From positions 1-64,000 of the forward strand of contig JAFZAC010000035.1 in the NCBI GenBank assembly GCA_017548365.1: a stretch of 64,000 nucleotides of DNA, read 5' to 3'. A program made the translations under genes and the position numbers. The notes below the pieces were generated by a model. It saw only the letters and a list, made by a program, of their open reading frames with translations, made no database searches and was not told where the DNA came from. This stretch comes from Muribaculaceae bacterium (GTDB lineage: Bacteria > Bacteroidota > Bacteroidia > Bacteroidales > Muribaculaceae). Within the stretch, counting starts at the first letter, position 1. Each line of letters opens with the position of its first letter. Of the stretch, positions 36,801 to 45,936 are shown piece by piece.

Positions 36801-37672
36801 GTGCTCTCAGGGGTAAGGTTGAAGTATTCACACACACCACGTGCGATTCTCACACCTTCCTGATGGCAATAATCCATGTTAAGAGCACGGTGACGTGCTG
36901 GCTGATAGGTGTGGAAATAACCTTCTACAAGGAATCCGGGTACGCCATGTTTAAGCACACCGTAATATCCACCATAGTAATTGCCGTTGCTACGCTGGCT
37001 TACACTACCACCACCTTGGAAGCTGATGTCACCGCGCAGGTTCTTGGAGGTGAGACTGTAATAACTTTGTGGGTCAATCTCACTCATATAGTGATGATCC
37101 CAGTTCACGTTACACATATCCCAGCTGCCCTCAACGGCATTACCTGTATAGGTAACAGTGATATCCTGCCCATTGATATTAGAAGTTAGAGAACCAGTAA
37201 CACCCTGGTCATATCCACGATACAGATAAAGCGGATAATTGGTGCTAGTTCCATCAACGTGCGCATTGGAGTGCACTGAGATGAACATGTCAAAGTTTCC
37301 TTCTTCGGCCTCTTCCGATATTACTCCAAGAGGTTTGTTGTATATTTCGGCATCTTCCGCTCCAGCAACATAGGGATACGGACCATTCTTCACGCGGGAG
37401 TAAACGATGTTGTCATGACTGACACCCATGTTCTCAAGAGTCTCACCAAGTTTAAGCACTTTCCACAGGTTAGTGTTTGACTCATAGAAACCGCATGTGT
37501 CGGGTCTTCCTGTCTCTGTCATAGGATAAGGAATTGTAGCCATTGGACGGTCATTTGGTCCCCAGCTACCATGTCCAGGATTGAGATAGATGCGCAGTTC
37601 ATCGGCATCCTTAGCCTGCATTGCGCCTACTGCCATGATTGCAGCTACTGCGAGTAATAAAATCTTCTTCAT
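33848..37672 (-). CDS. large secreted N-acetylmuramoyl-L-alanine amidase with propeller-like region and T9SS-type tail
   Basis: A 1274-residue secreted protein. The signal peptide is MKKILLLAVAAIMAVGAMQA. Residues about 25-300 are an amidase_3 domain with zinc/catalytic landmarks NPGHGSW, GFYESN, ISVHSNAH and FLVEGYFH; the usual compact enzyme is interrupted by insertions. Residues about 315-395 are a carboxypeptidase-regulatory-like beta sandwich (NGAVVTLMKDG, GLEPGNYTLDA). The long middle carries repeated beta segments resembling a propeller. The end (VNVAGIESSTPFQGVNIVV and KVIK) looks like a Bacteroidetes type IX sorting tail. An ATG 12 bases upstream (37684) overlaps the previous stop; the later ATG gives a better signal. 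Probably surface-anchored and active on peptidoglycan, its own or of other bacteria. Confidence 0.85.
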   Translation of the reverse strand: MKKILLLAVAAIMAVGAMQAKDADELRIYLNPGHGSWGPNDRPMATIPYPMTETGRPDTCGFYESNTNLWKVLKLGETLENMGVSHDNIVYSRVKNGPYPYVAGAEDAEIYNKPLGVISEEAEEGNFDMFISVHSNAHVDGTSTNYPLYLYRGYDQGVTGSLTSNINGQDITVTYTGNAVEGSWDMCNVNWDHHYMSEIDPQSYYSLTSKNLRGDISFQGGGSVSQRSNGNYYGGYYGVLKHGVPGFLVEGYFHTYQPARHRALNMDYCHQEGVRIARGVCEYFNLTPESTGYIMGTVKDMHEKIVNNLFNYAANTNDQWLPLNGAVVTLMKDGAEVASYTVDNNYNGIFFFGGLEPGNYTLDATIDGYKPLLDEYKPVTVTANATSYPLLYLESESYEPPTEVYENYPDPEQPGYLGIAGEYIFSQDEGTTYDGVVGNIAQTLQYGDSTIVLSHEGTMAHLYIIDNNTKQMVKELNTEGLYTLDAPIFYNQIGSIALSADRKLVGVTAVRTCYNNDYADGYPRGTMYAYYWDDFDSAPTEWFSTQYSSNWYRSDLGLGVAVSGPINECIVCVPGPTTGSTRGIRPAFFVIQDGTLVSTSRINAQGTLTMVKFGDPLATEGNASNYPTENFGRIKVAVSPFNDQAFIIGGSKTGELYEFEMLGDAQVPTSYNVFGADEELLGNGYQIFKYAKHTLLVAPYGAANDVKGIKIYDITDGLANATLINTVNTDIATREITANGADFAWAGAKVKQEDIHAYLGGSDANVVKFATDDIAQPKVKGIYAYNLNYENNDGTYTFTFNANDNANEAYINFYDSETGELLGSIEIPNVVLGENEITVSQDQLPGEYGTDMNWDITLVGDAIARIDLISELNNDCIYSGCLFNNVDKNPESPHFGNIYVANRISQPNAENGLYIYDPLMNRQNSTAYHGATMLSSPYRLAVAPDGTVYIPDWSDPYSGVYVADPDNIEADFTQFFEGTRAGSGLFTNNGVNVGGSATSVAFTGSGADTKMFVFSEDVPGPSGNGNGVAVYNVGNEDGTIARTWGVAPDNYFDIGSKMLNTNGNVIPTEDGGAFVSQVRSAGNNTTGVPSFVYVNPEGNIVFNSGSDLQELNGSLGAGLAISNDGSTLVINNGSGEVEFFDLAWNRDGGTPVITPRGYSFVSAARRNDGSSHNNYIYQMNFDYAGNLIVTGNKVAMYSIPSENNETATPAKKEYLVTKEDPTGIHNLTVDGNKKVVSVKYVNVAGIESSTPFQGVNIVVTRYEDGTQTTTKVIK

Positions 37673-37683
37673 AACTGTAATCA

Positions 37684-38577
37684 TTATTTAAGGTTAATAA
37701 TATAAGCCTCACCTGTAGGGGTGGAGAATACAATCTTTTCCTGAGCAGGAAGTGGATACAAAGCAACCACATCCTCGCTGGTAAGCACCTGCTTGGTGCC
37801 GTTGAGGTCAACCACTACAATCTCGCCTGAAGTGAACACTTCGCCGTCATCAGTTGTAGTCATTCCCACAACCATGTCGTTGCCCATCCACTTTGGAGCC
37901 TGAACGTCGCCAAGGGCTTTTAGGCCGCTGCCGTCAACGTTGCACACGTATGCACCCTTGCCGCTGCAATAGAACAGTGCCTTGCTAGCGTCGGGCGACA
38001 TCGAAGTCCAGATGTAACGATAGTCTCCGGCAGGCATAAACTCGGTAGTATTGCCGTTGTGGGTGATGTACATCTTGAAGTTCTGAGTCGACAGAACTGG
38101 TGCGTTAACCTGTGGCTTTCCATCATCAAGGGCTTTCTTCGACATCTTGCCCTTGTTCATCGCTACTGCGGTGTTGCCTTCGATGGCCACACCTTGAAGA
38201 TCACGGGTGGATTTCACAATTTGCTGCTCGGCACCGGTTTCCAGATTCATGCTTTTGACAGCCGTCATCTGTAAACGATTCTTGGTCGTTTTCTCACGAT
38301 AAACAATTGTTTTGCCATCGCTCGAAATCTTTGTGTCAAAACCAGCACCTTGCGCCTGTGTAACCACCTGAGTGGCGCCTGTTGCCAAGTCATATTTAGT
38401 GAGACCTTGGTTGTGGTCGGTAGTCACCAGGATATAGTCGCCCTGGGGACTGATTGCTGCAACCTTGTTGGCGGCATTCTCGGGAATGTTTACCTTGTCG
38501 ATTGAGGTAACATTCACAAGCTGAGCCATCCCACTAAAAGACACGCATAATGCTAAAGCTAATAAAACTTTTTTCAT
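37684..38577 (-). CDS. secreted PD40/TolB-like beta-propeller protein
   Basis: A 297-residue protein with signal peptide (MKKVLLALALCVSFSGMAQ). The mature part has repeats with the pattern AISPQGDYILVTTD, KISSDGKTIVYRE, SMSPDASKALFYCS, which match PD40/WD40-like blades of TolB-type propellers. No enzymatic residues are seen; a binding role is likely. It is directly upstream of the giant amidase, whose start overlaps or nearly overlaps its stop, so the two are translationally linked and probably work together. The promoter is at 38683-38714 with a leader of about 100 bases. Confidence 0.75.
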   Translation of the reverse strand: MKKVLLALALCVSFSGMAQLVNVTSIDKVNIPENAANKVAAISPQGDYILVTTDHNQGLTKYDLATGATQVVTQAQGAGFDTKISSDGKTIVYREKTTKNRLQMTAVKSMNLETGAEQQIVKSTRDLQGVAIEGNTAVAMNKGKMSKKALDDGKPQVNAPVLSTQNFKMYITHNGNTTEFMPAGDYRYIWTSMSPDASKALFYCSGKGAYVCNVDGSGLKALGDVQAPKWMGNDMVVGMTTTDDGEVFTSGEIVVVDLNGTKQVLTSEDVVALYPLPAQEKIVFSTPTGEAYIINLK

Positions 38578-38682
38578 AAATGCTTAGTTTTTTAGTTAGA
38601 CAAAAAAGTTAATTAATATATTGAATAATCTCATTTGCTTTTTATTATCACTCAATTTGTGACAATTGACAATTATTTGCCC

Positions 38683-38714
38683 CAAAATTATTAAAAAATA
38701 TTGAAACTTCCAAA
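38683..38714 (-). promoter_or_regulatory. -33/-7 promoter of the propeller/amidase operon
   Basis: On the minus strand TTTG (38711-38714) and TAATTTTG (38683-38690) are 20 bases apart. The ATG at 38577 implies a leader of roughly 100 bases. Confidence 0.6.
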
Positions 38715-38748
38715 ATAAATCTCAAATTTATGATTCTTTTAAAACCTC

Positions 38749-39165
38749 TCACTTTTTAAGAGATGTTCTAGAAATTGCTTTAATTCTTTCTATATTTTTC
38801 ACGACCTGTTGATCAGCGGGTAGCCAGTCCACGCTCCACAGCTCGTCTTTGGCAAGCCATCGCGCTGCTTCGTGCTCAATGAGTGATAAGCGCCCTTTGA
38901 GGACGCGGCACCAAAAGCAGTGCATAGTCATGTGAAAGTCAGTATAATCCCACTCTACTATGCACAATTTCTCCCCAACTTCTATTGTAAGGGCAAGCTC
39001 TTCGGCAATCTCTCGCTTGAGCGCCATTGGGGCAGTCTCTCCAGGCTCAATTTTACCTCCTGGAAATTCCCAGCCACCCTTCATCTCTCCGTATCCTCGT
39101 TTAGTGGCAAGCACTCGGCCTCGGTCATCAACGATGAGTGCCGCCACCACCTCAATGCGTTTCAT
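38749..39165 (-). CDS. NUDIX hydrolase (MutT-like)
   Basis: A 138-residue NUDIX protein with a complete box: G37-x5-E43-x7-R51-E52-x2-E55-E56. WEFPGGKIEPGET and the preceding LATKRGYGEMKGG are typical of the MutT/8-oxo-dGTP or CTP pyrophosphohydrolase group, which cleanse nucleotide pools. The ATG at 39165 is chosen because the upstream in-frame TTG at 39189 lies within the promoter box TACCTTTG (39187-39194). Confidence 0.9.
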   Translation of the reverse strand: MKRIEVVAALIVDDRGRVLATKRGYGEMKGGWEFPGGKIEPGETAPMALKREIAEELALTIEVGEKLCIVEWDYTDFHMTMHCFWCRVLKGRLSLIEHEAARWLAKDELWSVDWLPADQQVVKNIERIKAISRTSLKK

Positions 39166-39186
39166 AATCTTTGGTTTTTTCACACA

Positions 39187-39194
39187 CAAAGGTA
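39187..39194 (-). promoter_or_regulatory. -7 promoter box of the NUDIX gene
   Basis: CAAAGGTA reads TACCTTTG on the minus strand, about 22 bases before the ATG at 39165. Confidence 0.65.
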
Positions 39195-39295
39195 CACATT
39201 ACTCTGTATTTGAGCAAAAAAAACATAGCCCAAATAATTTCTAATACTCCTTTTACGTTATAGAATAAATATAATAATTAGCTTTAAGGAAATTA

Positions 39296-42200
39296 ATGAA
39301 AAATATAGCTCTAAAACTTCGCTTTGTTCTATTCACTGTTTCTGTTGTGCTGTCGCTGTGCTTACATTGCTATGCCTTCGACTTCTCCGTCAACGGAATT
39401 TATTATAATATCAACAGCGCGACCGGCAGTGCCGAGGTGACTAGTGGCTACAACAGCTATAGTGGTATTGTCTTTATCCCTAGCAGCGTGCAGAACGAAG
39501 GCGTGACCTATGCCGTCACAGCGGTGGGCGACAATGCCTTTAAAAGTTGCGAGAGTCTACAAGCGGTAGTTTTGGGCCCGAACATTTCCAGGATAGGCAA
39601 ACGAGCATTTCTCAACTGCTCTCAATTAACATCGATAGAGATACCAGCTGCCGTGACGGTTATTGACAGCTATGCTTTTGCCCAATGCAGTGGTTTGCAA
39701 GATATAACATTCCAAAACACTGACGCGATCGAGATAGGTCCTGGGGCTTTTATGCGCTGTTCTCAGCTGACGAGTGTGGAGTGGGAGTCCTTCTTGCGCC
39801 TCGATGGCAATGGCGGCATTACTAGTCTAGCGACTAATGCCTTTGCTCAATGCACTTCGCTTGAGAGCATCCTGCTGCCAGGAGAACTGGGATATCTGGG
39901 CACAACAATCTTCGATGGCTGTCACAACCTGAGCAGCATAACCGTTACTAGGGAGCACCCCCTACTGGTCACAGGCGATCCCTTTGCCCTGGCATCGAGC
40001 AGCGTTACCATCAGTGTACCATCATCAGGGAACGAGGGAGAAACAGCCGCCCTCTATTCCAATGCCGTGGGCTGGCGGGACTACAATATCGCAGAGCTGC
40101 CCTACTCTATGGTCGACAACGAGCAGTATACCTATATCAAGACCTCGAGCAGTACTGTGGCTATAAACGGATGCCTAAACAACAGCAACAAGAATATTGT
40201 TGTGAAGAACAGCATCAAGGATTCCAGCGGCAAGACCTACAATGTCACAAGCGTTGCCGATGAAGCGTTCAAGGGCTCGGTTATCAAGTCATTCGACTCA
40301 AGCAACGCCCACAAACTCAAAGTCCTGGGACAAGAGAGCTTTGCCAACTGTAAGCAGCTCAACAATGTAAAACTCAGGGAGGGTATTAACAGCATGGGAG
40401 AGCGTGTCTTTGCGGGATGCACGGCACTGACATCGATAAAACTGCCGTCAACTCTGTGCACCATCCCAAGCGGAGCTTTCAAGAAATGCTATAGCCTTGC
40501 CGATGTCACGGTCACAACAGGAGTGACAACAATATGCGAGAATGCCTTTGAACAATGCACAAGCCTCGAAACAATAAATCTTCCTATATCGCTCCATCAA
40601 GTAGAGAGCGACGCCTTCAAGAACACCACTTCGCTGCGGGCCATCAATGTTGACCCACAATGCCAGCAATATGCATCGTTCGATGGAGTGCTCTATGAGC
40701 GCAAATTTGGCGAAGAATTCGGCACTCATGAGAAGAAAAAGATGAACAAACTTGTGGCTTATCCTGTGAACAGGGCAGCCGAGGATCTCTACATACCTTG
40801 CGGCGTGACAATCATTATGGATCGCGCTTTCAAGGGAGCCTCAAACCTCAAGCACGTTACTATACCCTCGTCTACAACTATTTTTGGAGACAATTGCTTT
40901 GACGGGACAAGCATCGAGACAATCAATTACCGAAACTCCTCACCCACCAATGAAGGCACTAGCGGCATCACTGAAAGCCTCAAGTCAAATGCCACACTAC
41001 AAGTTCCTGTTGGCACAGCCTCGACCTATCATTCCCTTAACGCCTGGAATGGATTCAAAAACATTGTGGAAACCGACAACATATACCAGGACACGGAATT
41101 TGCCTACGACTGGAACGCTAAAGACGAGGCGACCATTGTCAACGTGTTTAACTCGGCCATCAACAGCAGCGGAACGATAACCATTCCTAATTCGGTAACA
41201 ATGAGCGGCTACACGTTCTTTGTCACCGAACTGAAAAACAACAGCACCCAACAGGTGTGTGAGACTGTAAAAGAAATAATAATTGCCAGCGATAGCCTTT
41301 CAACAATCGACACCAGCAACGATATCAACCCCATCACGGCATGCCAGCAGCTTCAGCACATCTCGGTGAGCAGCAACAATCCTTATTTCACAGTCAGCAA
41401 CGAGGTTCTTTACAACAAGCAAGGAAATGAGTTGTATTGCTATCTGCCATGCAACACACAAAACCATTTCACAATCCCAAGCAGTGTCGAAACCGTTATA
41501 CCACAGGCTTTTGCCTACAACAAGTACTTGACTCACATCACATTAGGAAACAGGGTGGTTAAAATCATGGGTAGTGCTTTCGAGGGAATCACAACACTGC
41601 AACTCGTTGACAATGCCAAAAACTTGTCGCTTATCGGTCGCAGGGCGTTCGCCGAGTGTTCTTCTCTAAAAAATATCAAAGGAGGCGAACACCTAAACAC
41701 AATTGAAGACGAGGCATTCTTGAATTGTCACAATTTAAAGGGATTCCCTTTTGCACATGGAATGCTGCAGTCAATCGGGAATAGATCATTCATGGGATGC
41801 AGCTCACTTGCGACAATAGTTTTGGGACTCAACTTTAATGAAATGGGCGACGAGGCATTCAAGAACTGCACTTCGCTTAAAAAGGTTTTCTTCTCGACCG
41901 ATGTAAAAAAATTCGGACAGAAAGCTTTCATGGGATGTACATCCCTAGGCCAAGTGTGGCTCAACAACAACACTCCACCCAGTGTCGACAGCCAGTTCTT
42001 TGCGCAATCGGGATTTGGCACTGCCAAACTGTTTGTGCCTAACGATGACCTGGCACTTTATGGCAATACATCTCCGTGGAACACCGCTTCTGAAATCAAG
42101 CCAAGTGTATATCTTTACAATGCTGCCGATGTCAACAGCGACAATATTGTCAACGCTCTCGACGTCACACTGATAATGTCGGTGCTGCTTGGAGACCTCG

Positions 42201-42601
42201 AAGGCGACATAGTGGGACACTGCGATGTGAACCGCGATGGAGTGATTAGCGCTCTCGACATAACCCTCATCTACGATGTCATCCTTAATAGCTCTAACAC
42301 CCTCATGGCATATAATTTTGTCAATTCCGACCGTAGCAGTATTGAAAGTAAAATCTATCTTAACGACGATCATCCCAGGATAGTGGCGGTAAACCACACC
42401 AACGAGCAGATGATGACTTCGGGGCTCTCGGGATATTCCGACAACACTTCTATCGCAATCCTCTCATCTGGGGTAAGCCCCCAGGGTACTCCTTATCTTG
42501 AAATTATCCCTGTGACAACAGGATATTTCACACTTGTGGGCATCCTGAAAGCGGGCAACACCTATTATTACCGTGCCTACCCTCTCACCGTGTTGGAATA
42601 A
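39296..42601 (+). CDS. BspA-like leucine-rich repeat surface protein with dockerin
   Basis: A 1101-residue secreted protein with signal peptide and many LRR_5 (Treponema pallidum/BspA type) repeats of about 23 residues, with the recurring pattern LTSIxIPxxVTxIxxxAFxxC. BspA-like proteins bind host or bacterial surface ligands. After the repeats, residues about 940-995 form a dockerin type I pair (DVNSDNIVNALD and DVNRDGVISALD), unusually placed inside the chain and followed by a beta-rich C-terminal domain of about 100 residues. The first loop has N instead of G after the second Asp position. It is the third dockerin protein in this window. No clear promoter box was found in the gap behind the NUDIX gene. 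Confidence 0.88.
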   Translation: MKNIALKLRFVLFTVSVVLSLCLHCYAFDFSVNGIYYNINSATGSAEVTSGYNSYSGIVFIPSSVQNEGVTYAVTAVGDNAFKSCESLQAVVLGPNISRIGKRAFLNCSQLTSIEIPAAVTVIDSYAFAQCSGLQDITFQNTDAIEIGPGAFMRCSQLTSVEWESFLRLDGNGGITSLATNAFAQCTSLESILLPGELGYLGTTIFDGCHNLSSITVTREHPLLVTGDPFALASSSVTISVPSSGNEGETAALYSNAVGWRDYNIAELPYSMVDNEQYTYIKTSSSTVAINGCLNNSNKNIVVKNSIKDSSGKTYNVTSVADEAFKGSVIKSFDSSNAHKLKVLGQESFANCKQLNNVKLREGINSMGERVFAGCTALTSIKLPSTLCTIPSGAFKKCYSLADVTVTTGVTTICENAFEQCTSLETINLPISLHQVESDAFKNTTSLRAINVDPQCQQYASFDGVLYERKFGEEFGTHEKKKMNKLVAYPVNRAAEDLYIPCGVTIIMDRAFKGASNLKHVTIPSSTTIFGDNCFDGTSIETINYRNSSPTNEGTSGITESLKSNATLQVPVGTASTYHSLNAWNGFKNIVETDNIYQDTEFAYDWNAKDEATIVNVFNSAINSSGTITIPNSVTMSGYTFFVTELKNNSTQQVCETVKEIIIASDSLSTIDTSNDINPITACQQLQHISVSSNNPYFTVSNEVLYNKQGNELYCYLPCNTQNHFTIPSSVETVIPQAFAYNKYLTHITLGNRVVKIMGSAFEGITTLQLVDNAKNLSLIGRRAFAECSSLKNIKGGEHLNTIEDEAFLNCHNLKGFPFAHGMLQSIGNRSFMGCSSLATIVLGLNFNEMGDEAFKNCTSLKKVFFSTDVKKFGQKAFMGCTSLGQVWLNNNTPPSVDSQFFAQSGFGTAKLFVPNDDLALYGNTSPWNTASEIKPSVYLYNAADVNSDNIVNALDVTLIMSVLLGDLEGDIVGHCDVNRDGVISALDITLIYDVILNSSNTLMAYNFVNSDRSSIESKIYLNDDHPRIVAVNHTNEQMMTSGLSGYSDNTSIAILSSGVSPQGTPYLEIIPVTTGYFTLVGILKAGNTYYYRAYPLTVLE

Positions 42602-42682
42602 CACAGTAACTGTCTCCATTTGACAATCATCACAAGGCAATCGTTTGTCATAGCTTTTATAGTCAATATATGTGTCATGGAT

Positions 42683-42713
42683 TTTGACATTTGAAACTAA
42701 TTCATTAAATTTG
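42683..42713 (+). promoter_or_regulatory. -33/-7 promoter of enolase
   Basis: TTTG at 42683-42686 and TAAATTTG at 42706-42713 are 19 bases apart; the leader to 42771 is about 55 bases. Confidence 0.7.
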
Positions 42714-42761
42714 CAATCGCATTCAAGACAAACATTATTTATTTAAAAACATTCAAAATAA

Positions 42762-44078
<1,317 letters not shown>

Positions 44079-44099
44079 ACCCTCTTGCTGAGTAATCCT

Positions 44100-44130
44100 A
44101 AAGGAACCCACACCATGGGTTCCTTTTTTT
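44100..44130 (+). terminator. rho-independent terminator after enolase
   Basis: AAGGAACCCA (44101-44110) and TGGGTTCCTT (44116-44125) form a perfect 10-bp stem with a 5-base loop followed by Ts. Confidence 0.9.
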
Positions 44131-44194
44131 ATTGATACTCTCAAATAAATGCATACCTATTATTTCAACGTTGTTTTGCCTAGTTACTGTGCAC

Positions 44195-44202
44195 TACCTT
44201 TG
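44195..44202 (+). promoter_or_regulatory. -7 promoter box upstream of the tandem-repeat region
   Basis: TACCTTTG lies about 25 bases before the ATG at 44227. It suggests that the repeat region is transcribed. Confidence 0.5.
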
Positions 44203-44226
44203 AGTGCAAAAAAATTTCTTATCATT

Positions 44227-44460
44227 ATGAAAACACACAAAACCAAGAAACAAGAAACGGCGTTTGTCATCGTTAGCCTAAGGCACTGCCATTCCAATCG
44301 CCCAATTAGTGAGTCAGGTGAGTCAAGTGAGTCAAGTGAGTCAAGTGAGACAGGTGAGTCAGGCGAATCAGGCGAATCACAGTGTCAAGTGAGTCCAACA
44401 AGCGCAACCCCATTATGCCTGCCTTGTGCATTATTCAAAAAACAGCTATATTTGCAGTGA
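44227..44460 (+). CDS. possible short Ser/Glu/Gly-repeat peptide (uncertain)
   Basis: An open frame of 77 residues following a promoter-like box. It begins MKTHKTKKQETAFVIVSL, passes through HCHSNRPIS and enters a run of SES/GES triplets produced by the 9-bp tandem repeat, then ends LCLPCALFKKQLYLQ. The last codons overlap the TATATTTG promoter box of the methyltransferase gene, which weakens the case for translation to the stop. There is no signal peptide. It may be a real variable-length peptide, an untranslated transcript, or chance. No family is recognised. Confidence 0.3.
   Translation: MKTHKTKKQETAFVIVSLRHCHSNRPISESGESSESSESSETGESGESGESQCQVSPTSATPLCLPCALFKKQLYLQ
44311..44382 (+). repeat. 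9-bp tandem repeat, about 8 units
   Basis: Consecutive units GAGTCAGGT, GAGTCAAGT (three times), GAGACAGGT, GAGTCAGGC, GAATCAGGC and GAATCACAG. The unit keeps the reading frame, so copy-number change would not shift it. Confidence 0.9.
44447..44454 (+). promoter_or_regulatory. -7 promoter box of the methyltransferase gene
   Basis: TATATTTG lies 25 bases before the ATG at 44480. Confidence 0.6.
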
Positions 44461-44479
44461 ATTTTAAATAACGATAGAG

Positions 44480-45166
44480 ATGGCACAGAAAAAAGAAAAT
44501 ACTGTTGTAGACTACTACGACACTATTGCCGATGAGTACGACGACAGCCGTTTCAACAACAGTTACGGGCAGTTCATTGACTATGAGGAGCGTCGCATTC
44601 TAGACAAGTTAATCAAGCTTCCCCCCAATGGCAAATGTCTGGAAATGGCCTGTGGCACAGGCCGGCTCACTGGCTATGCCACCCATGCCCTTGATGCAAG
44701 CGCACCAATGATGAAACATGCTAAAGAACGGCACCCACATGTATCTTTTCGTCAGGCGTCGGCTGCTGAGACAGGCTTCGACGACAACATGTTCGACACA
44801 ATTTTTTCCTTTCACTTGATGATGCACCTCGAGCCGTTTCTAATCCAGGACATCATCATTGAGGCACACCGCATACTCAAGCCTGGCGGCTGTTTCATCT
44901 TCGACGTCCCTTCCAAGAAACGTCGCCAACTCATCCACCACAAGCACCAATCGTGGCACGGAGGGACCGATTTGACCAAAGGTGAGGTTCTCAAAATGAC
45001 ATCACAGCACTTCGACATGTGCAGCACCCACGGTATCATGATGCTGCCAGTGCACAAGATACCAGTCAAGCTGCGCAAGCCTCTGAGGAGATTCGACTTC
45101 GCTATCGCCAATGGTCCTCTCAAACAATACAGTTCCTATATAGTCTACGAGCTCATCAAGAAATAA
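44480..45166 (+). CDS. class I SAM-dependent methyltransferase
   Basis: A 228-residue Rossmann methyltransferase. Motif I is CLEMACGTGRLTG near residue 53-65, followed by ALDASAPMMKHA (acidic ribose-binding position), the SAAETGFDDNMFDTIFS segment (motif II/III) and HRILKPGGCFIFDVPSKK. The type 11/25 form acts on many small molecules, quinones or lipids; the substrate cannot be assigned. It is a single gene, with its own promoter, and it converges with the L,D-transpeptidase pair across a shared terminator. Confidence 0.88.
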   Translation: MAQKKENTVVDYYDTIADEYDDSRFNNSYGQFIDYEERRILDKLIKLPPNGKCLEMACGTGRLTGYATHALDASAPMMKHAKERHPHVSFRQASAAETGFDDNMFDTIFSFHLMMHLEPFLIQDIIIEAHRILKPGGCFIFDVPSKKRRQLIHHKHQSWHGGTDLTKGEVLKMTSQHFDMCSTHGIMMLPVHKIPVKLRKPLRRFDFAIANGPLKQYSSYIVYELIKK

Positions 45167-45187
45167 ATTTCTTCCATGAAAAGAACT

Positions 45188-45222
45188 AAAGGAGGAAAAC
45201 CATTTCCAAGGTTTCCTCCTTT
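45188..45222. terminator. bidirectional terminator
   Basis: AAAGGAGGAAAACC pairs with GGTTTCCTCCTTT (one bulged A) around an 8-base loop between the convergent methyltransferase and L,D-transpeptidase genes. Confidence 0.8.
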
Positions 45223-45267
45223 ATAATATCTAAACATGTCATCAGACCTTAATCTAGCAGTTCATGT

Positions 45268-45900
45268 TTATTTGGTTTTCTTTATCTCAAACGACTTCAA
45301 GCCTTGCTCTTCTTGCTTGATTATTACGGGCATTCCCACACGGGCATATTGTTCCTTGAGAGTGATGATGTCGGCATCGTGCAGGCGGATACAACCCTCA
45401 CTGGCACGGCCAGGCACCGTGTTCTCGTTGTTGGTGCTGCCGTGAATGCCTATTCCATGATGCCCTGGCGTGACAAGACGCAGAAACCAGTCGCCATAGG
45501 CCCTGATGCTGCCACGGCCATCATTGAAATCATGGAACCATTCCTTAGCATCTATTATGGCATCGATAATGAAAGGTTCGCCAGGCTCACTCTCTGGAGT
45601 CTTCATATCGCCAGGTTTCTCTTTTTGACCTTTTTTAAGGCTCAAACACACAGGAAATTGCGCCACAGGCAGAGTGTCGCCATTGATAGGAGCATACACC
45701 GTGAGTTTTAGGTCTTTTTTTGAGATGACAATAAATGTTTTGCTTTTGTCATACTCACCCTTGTAGATATCTTTATACTGCTCCGCTACAGGCTTTTGGA
45801 TAGAGTCTTGCGAGGTTCCCTGTTTATCTTTTCCACCGCTGCAGCTAGTCATGCCCAGCACACCTGTAACAATCACAGCAATTATTAAAAAACTTCTCAT
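45268..45900 (-). CDS. L,D-transpeptidase family lipoprotein (YkuD domain)
   Basis: A 210-residue protein with a lipoprotein signal (LGMTSC lipobox near residue 20). The YkuD domain covers about residues 55-205 and includes FIVISKKDLKLTVYA, GDMKTPE, GIHGSTNNE and the catalytic cysteine in RASEGCIRL. These enzymes cross-link peptidoglycan through diaminopimelate or attach proteins to it; the subgroup resembles ErfK-like murein transpeptidases. The ATG at 45900 is preferred to one at 45909 because it gives the cleaner signal. It is the downstream gene of a two-gene operon with its paralogue at 45937. Confidence 0.9.
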   Translation of the reverse strand: MRSFLIIAVIVTGVLGMTSCSGGKDKQGTSQDSIQKPVAEQYKDIYKGEYDKSKTFIVISKKDLKLTVYAPINGDTLPVAQFPVCLSLKKGQKEKPGDMKTPESEPGEPFIIDAIIDAKEWFHDFNDGRGSIRAYGDWFLRLVTPGHHGIGIHGSTNNENTVPGRASEGCIRLHDADIITLKEQYARVGMPVIIKQEEQGLKSFEIKKTK

Positions 45901-45936
45901 AGAAAACATAATCTAATTAATCCAGTTTTTGACATC

